This document shows, one piece after another, positions 9,085 through 19,534 of a stretch of DNA of 64,000 bases. The translations under genes and the position numbers were made by a program. The stretch's first letter is position 1; the number at the start of each line of letters is the position of its first letter. Origin of the DNA: JAAZKI01 sp012799905 (lineage in GTDB: Bacteria > Verrucomicrobiota > Lentisphaeria > Oligosphaerales > Oligosphaeraceae); the NCBI GenBank assembly GCA_050949415.1, contig JBMNFR010000009.1, forward strand, positions 558,001-622,000, written 5' to 3'. The notes below the pieces were generated by a model that saw only the letters and a program-made list of their open reading frames with translations, ran no database searches and was not told the DNA's origin.

Positions 9085-10029
9085 TCATGATTTCCGGCGC
9101 CGCCGGCCGCCGGCGGTGTTCTTGCTGGCCGGCTCTGTCCAGCCCAGATTCTCTGGCCAGTATTCTTCGCAAAGCTGACCGATGCGCTCGACTATCAGCG
9201 TCGGCCTGATGTCTCCCAGCTCCGGCTGTGGCACGCCATTGAGGACAAGCATCGAACGCATCCCGAAGTTCGCGGCAAAGCGCATGTCCGTATTGACGCG
9301 ATCGCCGACCATAATCATCTCCTCTGGACGTACCTGGAAACGCTCTTGCAGCAATTGCACCAGCCAGCGGTGCGGTTTGCCTGCAATAGCCTGAATAACA
9401 ACGCCGGGACGCGCCGCCCGGAAATACTCAAGCAGCATGCCGGCATCAGGAAAAGGTCCGGGACAAATCGGGTCCGGGTGCGACGCCACAATCGGCTTCC
9501 CTGCCAGCACCAGGCGCGTCGCCTCAGTCAATTTGCGGTAGGTCAATTCCGTATCAAAGCCGATTAGCAGCGCCTGCGCGTCCTCATAACTATGGACAAA
9601 GCCCTGCCTTTCCAAGTAGGAGCGGAATTTCCTGGTTCCGAGGATGTAGATTTCCGGGCCGATACGCAGGTTACGCAGCATCAGGCAAGTGGCTTCCACG
9701 CTGGTGACTACGTTGCGCCGATTGAGTTCCAGGCCAAGGCGCTTCAACTTATTGAAATACGACCCCGGGCCAATCGTGCTGTTGTTAGTCAGAAAGCCGT
9801 ACTCCAAGGATGATTCGCGCAGCTTGTGAATCAGCTCCTGGACGCGGGGAAAAAGCACACCGTCGAGATAGAGCGTGCCGTCAAGATCAAACAAGATGAG
9901 TTTCGCTGGCGGATGCTTCACATCTTCTCCACTGGCTCGGCCATCAACAAAGCCGGGAAGCGTGTTTTCGGGAAAATCTGCCGGATTGCGGCGATGAGTA
10001 GTCAGGCCGTTGTTGCGAAATACCGTCAT
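9085..10029 (-). CDS. HAD-superfamily IIA phosphatase (NagD-like)
   Basis: A 314-residue haloacid-dehalogenase phosphatase of subfamily IIA (NagD/phosphoglycolate/4-nitrophenyl phosphatase class). Motif I is LILFDLDGTLYLDG at about residues 43-56, motif II the TNN of FLTNNS, and motif III/IV the segment MVGDRVNTDMRFAANFGM, with AIAGKPHRWLVQLL supplying the conserved Lys. The ATG at 10029 has a GGGAG ribosome site, but residues 1-36 are not conserved in type; a GTG at 9921 behind GGAGAAGAT is a plausible alternative start. The C terminus is Arg-rich (GGRRRRKS). Substrate is unknown. Confidence 0.85.
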   Translation of the reverse strand: MTVFRNNGLTTHRRNPADFPENTLPGFVDGRASGEDVKHPPAKLILFDLDGTLYLDGVLFPRVQELIHKLRESSLEYGFLTNNSTIGPGSYFNKLKRLGLELNRRNVVTSVEATCLMLRNLRIGPEIYILGTRKFRSYLERQGFVHSYEDAQALLIGFDTELTYRKLTEATRLVLAGKPIVASHPDPICPGPFPDAGMLLEYFRAARPGVVIQAIAGKPHRWLVQLLQERFQVRPEEMIMVGDRVNTDMRFAANFGMRSMLVLNGVPQPELGDIRPTLIVERIGQLCEEYWPENLGWTEPASKNTAGGRRRRKS

Positions 10030-10151
10030 AGTTCTCCCGGAAAATGCGTTGCTCTGCCGACGCCGTCAAAAAAGACGATGATAAATGCCTTAATATACCG
10101 CCCAGCAGCTATTCTTCACCTCGCATGGACGATATTTCAGCGCAAACAAAA

Positions 10152-10535
10152 AATCGGTCAGTAATGCGTCAGTCTTCTGTGGTGCCCGCACGGGGCACTA
10201 CTTTAGGAGGCATGCCTCCCCAGGCTGAGGCCTGGGGTTAAGCATGACTAAGCACCTACGGCGCAAGACAATATGACTTTAAGCATAATGCTCCCTACGC
10301 CGACCGAAAGCCTGCGAAAGCCTGTGGGGGGACACGTGTCTTCACCCCTCAGTCCACTAAAGTCCACTTCTGTCCACGTCCACTCTCCATTAACGTCCAC
10401 TTCTGTCCACAGTCCATCGTCTACTAAAGTCCATTAAAGTCCACTAAAGTCCATTGTCCATTGTCCACTAAACTGCCTTACCCTGGACGCCTAACACCGC
10501 AGCTTACCGGACCTCCGAGCGTCAATCAATTATCG
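10152..10535. repeat. Dispersed palindromic repeat plus GTCCAC tract
   Basis: This occupies the middle of the 748-bp gap before the pseudopilin gene. The left edge (AATCGGTCAGTAATG at 10152) and right edge (CCGAGCGTCAATCAATTATC, about 10514) resemble the ends of the 7205-7501 element. Inside are stacked hairpins: GTGCCC-N5-GGGCAC (10182-10198), the perfect palindrome GGAGGCATGCCTCC (10206-10219) and CCCCAGGC-TGAG-GCCTGGGG (10218-10237). A GTCCAC-rich tract follows at 10350-10470, closely matching those at 7318-7435 and 45470-45590. No coding potential. The remaining 240 bp upstream of the pseudopilin show no feature I can support. Confidence 0.6.
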
Positions 10536-10777
10536 CTTAGCAGAACATCAGCAGAAAACTCCTCCTCAGAATTGTAAAATATTAAATCCATGCTAATTTT
10601 TCTTTAATGTCTGAAATGCTTCAGGTAGACTTAGCCTTGGCCAATATTTTTCCGCCGAGGTTGACTGCCAGCAGACCTTTTTCATCGTAGCATCAACGCA
10701 ACGGTCACCAAAGAGCAGCCAAAAGTGCTGAGCATTTCTTAGCATCCCTGACATCTAACAGTAAGGAAACACCTCTC

Positions 10778-11482
10778 ATGCCCATGTCGAAAACACTTCA
10801 CAACCGCCATCGCCAAGTATTCACGTTGATTGAGCTTTTGGTCGTCATCGCCATCATTGCGATTCTGGCGGCCATGCTGCTTCCGGCTTTGTCCAAGGCC
10901 CGGGAAAAGGCTCGCGCCATCTCCTGCACGTCCAACCAAAAACAGATGGCCCTCAGCTGGCTGATGTATGCTGACGACCACGACGGCACGGTATTGGCCT
11001 ACAACTTTGGCGGCGGCAGCCATCCGCCTTTCACCCTGCCGAACGGCGACACTTGCACCCGCGGCTACAAACTCTGGCAGACCATCTTCCACCCCTGGCA
11101 GTCGGAATTCAAAGTCTATAACTGCCCATCAAATTCCAGGTCCAACTGCGTCTACTCAGGACAATACCACGGCGACTCCTCCATCGGCTACAACAGCTAC
11201 ATCCCCAGCTATGGAAAAAGCCTCAACAGCCACGTCCGCCCCTCAGAGCTGATGGTCTTCGCTGATGCCAATGCCTACCCGGCCTCCAACGGCGGCGCCA
11301 TCCTCTACAACACGTATGGCCTGGTCAACACCAAACACCTCCGCGAAATGGATCGACATAACAGCACAGTCAACATCGCATACGGTGACGGCCATGTCAG
11401 CAACCGCCGAGCCCAGTCCATCCCCGACAGATCGACGACCAGCATTCTCTGGTACCCAACCTATACTGGCACCAGTCCCTGA
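10778..11482 (+). CDS. Pseudopilin-like protein with H-X9-DG motif
   Basis: A 234-residue protein with a type II secretion/type IV pilin prepilin leader: short basic leader ending in Q-V, then FTLIELLVVIAIIAILAAML, giving the conserved Glu at +5 after the cleavage site and one hydrophobic helix. The globular part carries the H-X9-DG signature (HNSTVNIAYGDG near residue 205), which marks a family hugely expanded in Lentisphaerae, Planctomycetes and Verrucomicrobia. It starts at the first ATG, 8 bases behind AAGGAAA. No secretion machinery is adjacent. Its 3' end runs straight into a heptamer array and then an intrinsic terminator. Function in these phyla is unclear. Confidence 0.9.
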   Translation: MPMSKTLHNRHRQVFTLIELLVVIAIIAILAAMLLPALSKAREKARAISCTSNQKQMALSWLMYADDHDGTVLAYNFGGGSHPPFTLPNGDTCTRGYKLWQTIFHPWQSEFKVYNCPSNSRSNCVYSGQYHGDSSIGYNSYIPSYGKSLNSHVRPSELMVFADANAYPASNGGAILYNTYGLVNTKHLREMDRHNSTVNIAYGDGHVSNRRAQSIPDRSTTSILWYPTYTGTSP

Positions 11483-11490
11483 GACGATGC

Positions 11491-11875
11491 GAGGGGCTTT
11501 TTTTAGGGGCGAGGGGCTTTTTTTTAGGGGCGAGGGGCGAGGGGCGAGGGGCGAGAAGCTGAATGCTGAATGCTGAATGCGGAATGCTGAATGTTGAATG
11601 CGGAATGTTGAATGTTGAATGCGGAATGCTAAGGCGCATTTCATAATTCATAATTCATAATTCATAATTCATAAGGGGCGAGAAGCTGAATGCTGAATGC
11701 TGAATGCTGAATGCTGAATGCTGAATACAGAATGCTGAATGCTAAGGCGCATTTCATAATTCATAATTCATAATTCATAATTCATAATTCATAAGGGGCG
11801 AGGGGCGAGAAGCTGAATGTTGAATGCTGAATGCTAAGGCGCATTTCATAATTCATAATTCATAATTCATAAGCA
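11491..11875 (+). repeat. Composite heptanucleotide array, three units
   Basis: The array starts about 9 bp after the pseudopilin stop codon. Each of three units has the same order: G-rich heptamers (GGGGCGA, some interrupted by a T-run), then GCTGAAT/GTTGAAT/GCGGAAT heptamers (up to 11), then the linker GCTAAGGCGCATTTCATAAT, then 4-6 CATAATT heptamers. All three modules have period 7. The linker here has GCTAAGG where the large array at 22155 has GCTGAGG. No coding function. Confidence 0.9.
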
Positions 11876-11891
11876 GCCACTGTCCATAAGG

Positions 11892-11923
11892 TTGTGGACG
11901 ATATCCGTCCACAATCTTTTTTT
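11892..11923 (+). terminator. Intrinsic terminator after the pseudopilin and array
   Basis: A 9-bp perfect stem TTGTGGACG/CGTCCACAA with loop ATATC is followed by TC and seven T. It is oriented to end rightward transcripts, so the pseudopilin mRNA would contain the whole heptamer array as a 3' untranslated region of about 400 bases. Confidence 0.75.
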
Positions 11924-11976
11924 ACCACGGATGGACGCTGAAATTTGTAATTGCTCCCTCAAGGAATGAAATCATC

Positions 11977-12909
11977 ATGCATAAAATGATCAGCTGCTTT
12001 CTTTTTTCACTTGTTTTACAGTTGGGAGCGCAAGAAATGGGCTGTCATTTCACATCAAAGAACTGTCGTATCGAAGGGGGACAACTCCAATACACAGAAG
12101 GAATTAACTCTCCAGCAGGTATATTTTACGGTAAGCGTAAGGCGGTTTTTCAACTGGACGACGAGCTGAAAACCGATAGTTGGGGAGTATCAATGTGGGT
12201 GAAGCCGCTAGGATGGAAACCATATTGTGAGAATTTTATTTTCTTTCTGGCCCTGACTTCGCAAAGAGAAAAAAGCGACGGTCTTCCCGTGGACCTGATT
12301 GTTTCCAAGTTCTGCAAACAGACTTCTCTGGCGTTCAATTTGCGTCTTCCGGAAGGTCAAAATTTTTACCATGATATCGCATTATGGGAAACTGACAGCT
12401 GGCACCATCTTGCGGTCACTTTCGAGCAAGGAACCTATAAATATTATCTTGACGGCGAGTTGCTTGGAGAAAAAAGCGCCATAAAAGCGGTGAAATGGGA
12501 AAATCTGATTATTGGCACTCCCTATGCTTCATGGAGTTATATCGGGGAAGAAAAAACTGCCATCGGCGATGTAACCCTTCACAGCCCAGCCCCTGACGCG
12601 GAGCAAATACGGGAAAAATACCGTGCCGGACGTCAAAAGATTCGTGAGCAGGAAAATGAATATGGAAACAAGGCGCAGGCGGAATATTCTTTTGACAGCG
12701 ACCTTCCGCTAAACATCAAAGTCGCCGGTAAGATTGCAAAAGCCAAAGGAATTATCGGGCAAGGGCTTTCGGCGGAAGGCGGCAGCCTGACCGTCGCGAC
12801 CAAGGACTTGCTGGGCGATGGCAAACGAGGCACAGTGACGATGTGGGTCTGTCCGCAATGGACTCCAACCACAGATGAATGTTATTTTTTTCTGCCTGCT
12901 CAATGCTGA
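11977..12909 (+). pseudogene. Secreted LamG/discoidin glycosidase, fragment 1 (signal peptide and LamG)
   Basis: First part of a large secreted protein that is interrupted twice by frameshifts. It starts with a signal peptide (MISCFLFSLVLQLGAQ), followed by a concanavalin-like LamG domain (about residues 40-215, with WGVSMWVKP, SWHHLAVTFEQGTYKYYLDG) and the first half of a second LamG domain (about 225-305). The frame ends after CYFFLPAQC, in the middle of the second LamG domain. A run of seven T at about 12885-12891 lies just before the break. With six T the frame continues directly into the next fragment. The region looks AT-richer than its neighbours. Confidence 0.75.
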
Positions 12910-14302
12910 CGCTAAGCGTATATTGCTTTACAAACCACACCAAAAGGCAGTGGTCTGCCTGCTCTATCAGGATACTGCCGGCAAAGAACAGAAACAGGTC
13001 GAATATGAGGTGCTCTCATGGCGAAAAGACGAGTGGCGCCATCTGGCTTTTTCGTGGGGTCAAGGATTGTATACGCTTTATATTGACGGCAAGGTCTGCG
13101 GCACAATCAATGAAGTGCCTGACATGAAATTTGATAACTTCATTTTCGGCAATGTCCTGCCTGAATGGAATGGACTTGGGAGCGCCTCAACGCTTTATGA
13201 TGCAATCAAACTTTACAACCGCACCTTGCCGGCAAAGGAAATTTTTGAACACTATTCCCAGCATGCCCCGAGCAATTCACAGGCGCTTCAACAAGCGGCG
13301 CCGGAAACACCAAATCTCGCGACAGCAGCCAATAAATGCATCATTATCGCATCGTCTTTTGAGAACTATCAGCAAAATTACACGGATAACCTGATTGATG
13401 GCAATCCGACCACTTTTTGGCGCTCAAAAGAAGCAGGGGAAGCGTTATTTCTTGAGCTGCGCTGGCCTTTTCCGCGGAAAATTGATCAATTATTCTTACG
13501 TGGCCTAACTCCAACCCCCGAGCAAATCCGGCTGGAGTCGTATTTGCTGGCTACTGACTCCTGGGTTGCAGTCAAAGAATTTCAGCCGGAAGAATATCAG
13601 GACGGCCAATTCATCTTTCCGGTGCAGAACACAACTCGACTGCGTTTGCATCTTATTCCCGCCGAAAACCAAAAAACAGCGGCTTCCGCATTGGAAGCAT
13701 ACGGGCCCAAACAAGCCGGCACCGGCCTCAGCGAGCCTTACTGGGATGCCTGGTATATATGGTATCCGGAACCCGACAAAGTGCACAAGGCGGCTCAACC
13801 ACGCTACTTCCGAAAAACATTCCAGCTTGACGGAATCCCAGTCTCGGCTGTCATACAGGCACGTTCCAATGATTACTACAAAATTTTCCTGAACGGCACA
13901 GAGGTTGACAGCGGCTCAGTTGAAATCCGCCCGCAGCAAGTGACAAAATTATTAAAAATTGGCGAAAACGTCATCGCAGCCGAAGCCGATCTAAGCCGTA
14001 ATCCCGGCCATTGGGGATGGGGCGAATTTATTGCTGAATTGAGCTTGAACTACCACGACAAAACAATCAAAATAGGCACCGGAGAAGACTGGAAAAGTTC
14101 AAAAAATGCCGGGGCTGGATGGACAGAACAAGGCTTTGACGACAGTGCCTGGCCTAAACCATTTTGCTACCTCCGGCCCCCAGAAGGGCCATGGGGAAAA
14201 ATCGACTATTATTCGAGCAGTATTTGTGAACAGGCTGATTCGGACGGAAAAACACCAGTGCATCAAGCAAAACCAGGAGAAGTGATAAAAATCAATTTTT
14301 AG
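12875..14302 (+). pseudogene. Secreted LamG/discoidin glycosidase, fragment 2 (LamG half, F5/8-type and jelly-roll domains)
   Basis: Middle part of the broken gene. It opens in the second half of a LamG domain (DEWRHLAFSWGQGLYTLYID), then has a discoidin/F5-8 type C domain (about residues 155-290, SFENYQQNYTDNLIDGNPTT, WRSKEAGEALFLELRWPF), and a galactose-binding-like jelly roll resembling the N-terminal domains of alpha-L-rhamnosidases (RYFRKTFQLDG, DYYKIFLNGTEV, GWTEQGFDDSAWPKP). The frame stops at INF followed by TAG, right after a run of five T at about 14296-14300. Removing one T restores reading into fragment 3. The nominal ATG at 12875 is very likely not a true start. Confidence 0.7.
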
Positions 14303-14321
14303 TTTCACTCCCCGACACCGC

Positions 14322-16808
14322 TTGAATCAAAATTACGATTTTCTGCTGGAAGCCGGTTCCGATATTCCAGGCATTCGCGGTGAACGCCATTTGTTCACCT
14401 CAATGTACATGGATGCTCCGGAAACCGAGAACTGCACTGAAACCATAACTGTCATGGCTGAACTAATTCTGCCACCTTGGACCCCCTCCGGACGCCAACC
14501 AGTGCACCTTTCCGCAGCAGGACAAAAAAACGGCCTGGCCTTAAATATCAATGGTTCAGAAAAAATCAAAATAGCGGAAATTGAAGTCACTGGGCGTGAA
14601 GTCCCTGCCCAAGGTGTGACCAATGCGCAAATCGGCTATCCAAACGGACAGGCTGCCTTTATCCTTGACAATCAAGTGACAACACCGCTTTTTTGGCGTT
14701 ACATGATACTGTCCGATCCGGAACGTCTCTATATGACCGAGCGTTATTCAGATATAAAAATCCATCAATTTTTGCTGTATGGACGGCTGATTGATGCTGC
14801 CGGCTCGACGAATTGGTCGGAGCGTTTCGCTGAACTCGACCGCAATATTCGCACGTTATTGGGCGTCAATCCTCAAGCTTTAATCGTTGTGCTCTGGCTG
14901 CTCAATCCGACCCAGCAATGGCTTCAGGAGAATCCTGACGAAATGCTGATCACCGCTTTCGGCAAAAAAGAAGGAGTCTCATTCGCTTCCGAAAAATATC
15001 GCCGTGAATGTCTCGCGTTCACTCAAGCTGTTGTGGAATATTTGCAACAGCAGCCCTATTGGGAACGGATCATCGGATTTCATCCATGGATATGTGGCAT
15101 GCCTGATTGCGTAACCGGTGGAGTCGCAGACAATCTCTGGCAAACAGACCGCTCTAAAATCACGGTTGGCGATTTCAACCCGCAGGCGATCAATATGTTT
15201 CGCGCTTTTTTGCGTAAACGCTACGGAAACGACATAACAAAATTGAGGGAAGCCTGGCGCAAGCCGGACATTTCTTTCGATACAGTTATGCCTGACATCA
15301 AAGAACTGACTGCGCCAGCTGCCGATGGAGGCGTATTCCGTGACCCTGCCGCCGGAAAAATGCCATTCGACTACATGGACTTCATCCCAACCATGCTTAG
15401 TTCATTGCTGGTGGAAATGTGCCGCTTAACCAAGGAAATGACCGGCTACACCAGGATTAATTTCGTTCATTACGGCTTCGTGGACGTCCAGATACAAAGC
15501 TATAATCTTCCTGGCGGCATGTTCAACAATAACAATTTCGACCTCTCGGAGCTGCTTCGTGACCCCGCCATTGACGGATATATCGGCGCACCCAGCTATT
15601 CCGCACGACTGCCCGGGACTCCCTGTTTGACGTATTTTCCTTGGACCAGCTTCCGTTTGCACGGGCGAATGTATCTGCCGGATGACGACACTCGGTATTA
15701 TCATTGCGGCACTCGCAATTACGGGCATAATCACAGCATCCGCGAATCAAGGGCGATCACACTACGCAACCTGGGGGCTGACATCACCCGCAATTTCGGG
15801 TCGTGGTTCTCTGACATGTCACAGGGAAAAGGCGCACTCGCGGTATCTTGGACTGGAGAACGCGAAGTGGCGGAATTGATCGGCGAAATGAACCGGCTTT
15901 ATCAAAAAGCGCAACAGGTTGGCTACCGCTCCGCAGCCGAAATCGCCGTGATTTTTAGCGCGGATTCGCCCCGCTATCTCGATATTTTTCATGGCCCGAC
16001 GTTAGCAAACAACCTGATCCAATGGATGTTCTATCCGGAATTCTTCCGTCTGGGCGCTCCCTTTGACGTATATTTGACCAGTGACCTCCATCACCACGAT
16101 TTCCCTGAGCAATACAAGCTTTATGTTATGATGAACACTTTCTATCTGTCAGAGACAGACCGACAGAGGATTGACGAACTAAAGAAAAATGGCGCCACTT
16201 TCCTATGGTTCTACGCTCCAGGTTACATTGGCGACAAAGGACTTGATCTTCGACAAATCGAAACTATGACCGGATTTAAGGTCGAGTGTCTGCCCGGCAA
16301 GGAAAAAATGTGTGCTGTTCCAACGCAACATCGCCTTACTGAAGGACTGACAGAACAATACCGGCTTACCGCCTCCGCTTTTTCCCATAAAAACACCCGG
16401 CAAATGCATGCTGACGAATTCGGCCCCAAATTCCGGATTGTCGACTCAGCAGCAGAAACCGCGGCTTGTTTTGCTGATGGCAAGACAGCTCTTGCCGTCA
16501 AGGACTTCGGCACTTGGAAGTCCATCTACTCAATCATTCCTCGCCTTGAGCGCTCGGTGCTGCGCAACATTTGCCGCCTGGCTGGCGTACATCTCTACAC
16601 AGAGGCAGAAGATATTATATTCGATGCCAATCAAAATTTCATTGTGCTTCACAACGGTTATCAAGGTTCGCAAGAAATCGACTTGGCCTTCCCCCGTCCA
16701 GCCGATGTTTCCGATGCGTTAAGCGGTGAAAAACTTGGCAGTAAGATAAACCAATTGAAAATTCAAATCGAGGAATGTTCAACCCGCATTTTATATCTCG
16801 AATACTGA
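14322..16808 (+). pseudogene. Secreted LamG/discoidin glycosidase, fragment 3 (GH42-like catalytic region)
   Basis: C-terminal 828 residues of the broken gene, readable from a nominal TTG. After a short beta segment comes a TIM-barrel-like region resembling GH42 beta-galactosidases, best seen in FNPQAINMFRAFLRKRYGND and ITKLREAWRKPDISFDTV, followed by a domain like the GH42 trimerisation (amidotransferase-like) domain (DVYLTSDLHHHDFPEQYKLY, RIDELKKNGATFLWFY) and a small C-terminal beta domain. The usual GH42 acid/base WQxDNE motif is not visible; the equivalent part reads IIGFHPWICGMPDC. Substrate is unknown. With both frames restored the whole product would be about 1,600 residues. Confidence 0.7.
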
Positions 16809-16884
16809 AAGAAACATCCGCTCACTTTGGGCGCCTGATAATAGTTAATGTGCAGGACATGGATAATTCCTAAAAACTCATTGA

Positions 16885-16909
16885 CCCCAGTCGGCAAAGC
16901 TGACTGGGG
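16885..16909. terminator. Hairpin between convergent genes
   Basis: CCCCAGTCGGC-AAA-GCTGACTGGGG forms an 11-bp stem with one G-T wobble and a 3-base loop in the 159-bp gap between the broken glycosidase and glycogen phosphorylase, which converge. There is no T-run, so termination is only a possibility. A fragment of the dispersed palindromic family (GCGGGCTAAAGCCTGGACTA) lies just after it at about 16931. Confidence 0.35.
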
Positions 16910-16967
16910 CCAAGGAGGTAATGGACATATAGCGGGCTAAAGCCTGGACTACAACGGCGGCTTCGGC

Positions 16968-19445
16968 TTACTCTTCGTCCTCGCGCGTCATCGGCTCTAT
17001 ATCCCAGATCAGGCGTGCGTACTCTGTAATCGTCCGGTCCGAAGAGAATTTTCCGGCTCTAGCGACATTGAGCAAAGCGCGCCGGCTCCATTCGCGCTGG
17101 TCGCGGTACAGGGCTGCCACCCGGTCCTGGGTATCGGCATAGCTGCGCAAATCAGCCAAGTGCATGTAGTAGTCACCATCGTCCAAAAGCGTCCGCACGA
17201 TTGGATCGAACACCCCTGGCGACAGCACGCTAAAGGCATTCTGGCGAATTGTATCGAGCACGTTCTGGATTTCCTGGTCGGCGAAGTAGATGTCCCAGGG
17301 CGAGTAAGTCGGCCGCCACTGCGCCACTTCCTCGGCTCGCAAGCCGAAAATGAAGATGTTGTCCTTGCCGACTTCTTCATAGATTTCGACGTTAGCGCCG
17401 TCCATGGTGCCGACGGTGAGGGCGCCGTTGAGCATCAGCTTCATATTGCCTGTGCCGGAGGCCTCGTTGCCAGCCAGGGAAATCTGTTCGCTGACATCCG
17501 CCGCCGGAATGATTATCTCTGCCAGGGACACGCGATAGTCTGGCAAGAACACTACCTTGAGCTTCTTGCTGGCCACCGGATGGCCGGCAATCGTCTCCGC
17601 GACATTATGAATCAAGCGCAGCACCTGCTTGACCAGGATATAGCCGGGCGCGGCCTTGCCGGAGAAGATAAACGTCCTCGGCGTCATATCCAGGTCGGGG
17701 TTTTCCACCAGGCGGTTATACAGCATAATCACGTACAGAATCAACAGCAGCTGGCGCTTGTACTCATGCAAGCGTTTAACCTGGACGTCAAAAATCGAAT
17801 CGACATCGACCGTGACCCCAAGTGTATCTTGTATAACCGTAGCCAACCGTTCCTTGTTAGCCCGCTTGATCCCCTGGAATGCGGTCAGGAAGTCATCATC
17901 ATCCACGAATGCCTCAAGCTTGCGCAGCTCCTGCAAATCAGTGATCCATTTATCGCCGATGCGGCTGGTGATCAGCTTGGCCAGGCGCGGATTGGCGTTC
18001 AACAGCCAACGGCGTTGCGTAATGCCGTTGGTGATGTTCACAAATTTATCCGGCCACATTTCGGCGAAATCGCGAAAAATCTTCCGGCGCAGGATATCGG
18101 AATGGATTTTAGCGACGCCATTGACCTTGGTCGAGGCGACCAGAGCCAAGTTCGCCATGCGGACGCGGCGATTTTTGCCTTCCTCAATGATGCTCATCCG
18201 GCGCAGGCGGTCGATATCGCCGGGATAGCGCGAGCTGACCTCGCGGAGGAAACGCCCGTTGATCTCGTAGATAATCTGCATGTGCCGCGGCAGAAGGCGC
18301 TCGAACAGTTCCAAATTCCATTTTTCCAGGGCCTCGGGCAGCACCGTATGGTTGGTGTAGCCGAACACGGAATACGTTATCTGCTGGGCCTTTTCCCAGG
18401 AAAGCCCCTCTTCATCCAACAGAATCCGCATCAGCTCCGGTATGGCCAGAGTCGGATGCGTGTCATTCAGCTGTATGAAAACCTTGTCTCCCAGGTTATC
18501 CCAACTGGTGTTCTGACGGCGATAGCGCCGCAGGATGTCCCGCAGCGTGCAGGCGACGAAGAAGTACTGCTGCCGAAGTCGCAGCTCCTTGCCCTGGTCG
18601 ATGTTATCATTCGGATACAGCACCTTGGTCAAATTCTCGGCATTGACCTTGTGCTCGACCGCCTCGACATACGACCCGCGGTTGAAATCCTGGAAGTCAA
18701 ATTCATTGTCAGACGCGGCTGACCATAGGCGCAGAGTGTTGACCGTCTTGCCGCCATAACCGACAATCGGGATGTCATACGGAATGCCTTGCACGCGCTC
18801 GGCCGGCGACCAACGCCAGACCTTGCGGCCGTTGACGTCAACGCACACAGTCTCACCGCCGAACTGGACAAACACGCTTTTCTCCAAGCGCTTGATTTCC
18901 CACGGATAGCCGTTGCGGCGCCAGTCATCCGGCTCCTCGACCTGCATGCCATTGACGATCAGCTGCCGGAAAATCCCATAGTCATAGCGCAAGCCATAGC
19001 CCATGCACGGCAAGTTGAGGGTCGACATCGAGTCCATAAAACAGGCTGCCAAGCGGCCAAGACCACCGTTGCCAAGACCGGCGTCCACCTCCAGCTCGCG
19101 AATCTTATCCCAATTGATCTCCTTGCCTTCCAAGGCCTTTTGACAGATTTCCTCCATCCGGAGATTGAGCACATTCGTCGCCAGCAGGCGGCCAATCAAA
19201 AATTCCACTGACAGATAACAGACGTGTCGCACGTTGCGGTCGAGATAGGCTTCATGCGTCTTGATCCAGCGTTCCACAATCCGCTCCCGGATAGCCAACG
19301 AAAATGCCTGGTAGCAATCCTGATCAGTCAAATCGCGTTCCATGATCGCAAAGGTGTACCGGAGATGCCAGATGAAAGCCTCCTGCAATCCTTCGACGCT
19401 CATACGCGCTCGCGAGGGCACAAAATTCGATAATGCTTTCTGCAT
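16968..19445 (-). CDS. glgP: Glycogen/starch phosphorylase
   Basis: GlgP releases glucose-1-phosphate from the non-reducing ends of glycogen using phosphate and pyridoxal phosphate. The 825-residue product has normal family length. Visible signatures: NGGLGRLAACFMDSMSTL in the N-terminal half, FIQLNDTHPTLAIPELMRIL, and the PLP-site block EASGTGNMKLMLNGALTVGT with the Schiff-base Lys at about residue 660, followed by DGANVEI. The ATG at 19445 follows AAGGAGG at 8 bases; the frame extends upstream to 19478 without a better site. No other glycogen gene is nearby. A GTCCAC-rich repeat follows its start on the upstream side. Confidence 0.96.
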   Translation of the reverse strand: MQKALSNFVPSRARMSVEGLQEAFIWHLRYTFAIMERDLTDQDCYQAFSLAIRERIVERWIKTHEAYLDRNVRHVCYLSVEFLIGRLLATNVLNLRMEEICQKALEGKEINWDKIRELEVDAGLGNGGLGRLAACFMDSMSTLNLPCMGYGLRYDYGIFRQLIVNGMQVEEPDDWRRNGYPWEIKRLEKSVFVQFGGETVCVDVNGRKVWRWSPAERVQGIPYDIPIVGYGGKTVNTLRLWSAASDNEFDFQDFNRGSYVEAVEHKVNAENLTKVLYPNDNIDQGKELRLRQQYFFVACTLRDILRRYRRQNTSWDNLGDKVFIQLNDTHPTLAIPELMRILLDEEGLSWEKAQQITYSVFGYTNHTVLPEALEKWNLELFERLLPRHMQIIYEINGRFLREVSSRYPGDIDRLRRMSIIEEGKNRRVRMANLALVASTKVNGVAKIHSDILRRKIFRDFAEMWPDKFVNITNGITQRRWLLNANPRLAKLITSRIGDKWITDLQELRKLEAFVDDDDFLTAFQGIKRANKERLATVIQDTLGVTVDVDSIFDVQVKRLHEYKRQLLLILYVIMLYNRLVENPDLDMTPRTFIFSGKAAPGYILVKQVLRLIHNVAETIAGHPVASKKLKVVFLPDYRVSLAEIIIPAADVSEQISLAGNEASGTGNMKLMLNGALTVGTMDGANVEIYEEVGKDNIFIFGLRAEEVAQWRPTYSPWDIYFADQEIQNVLDTIRQNAFSVLSPGVFDPIVRTLLDDGDYYMHLADLRSYADTQDRVAALYRDQREWSRRALLNVARAGKFSSDRTITEYARLIWDIEPMTREDEE

Positions 19446-19534
19446 GCAATGTCCTCCTTGGAAAAAATGCAAAGTCATAATATATCATAACCAAGGCATT
19501 TTTCATCACTGTACAGGGCAACTTGACAGAAAAC

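Noticed and set aside
16835..16860. GTTAATGTGCAGGACATGGA as a further left end of the dispersed repeat
   Set aside because: Only about 10 bp match the ends at 53386 and 56910, too short to call.
17160..18722. A 520-residue plus-strand frame inside glycogen phosphorylase
   Set aside because: Antisense shadow of a highly conserved gene; no homology-like motifs.
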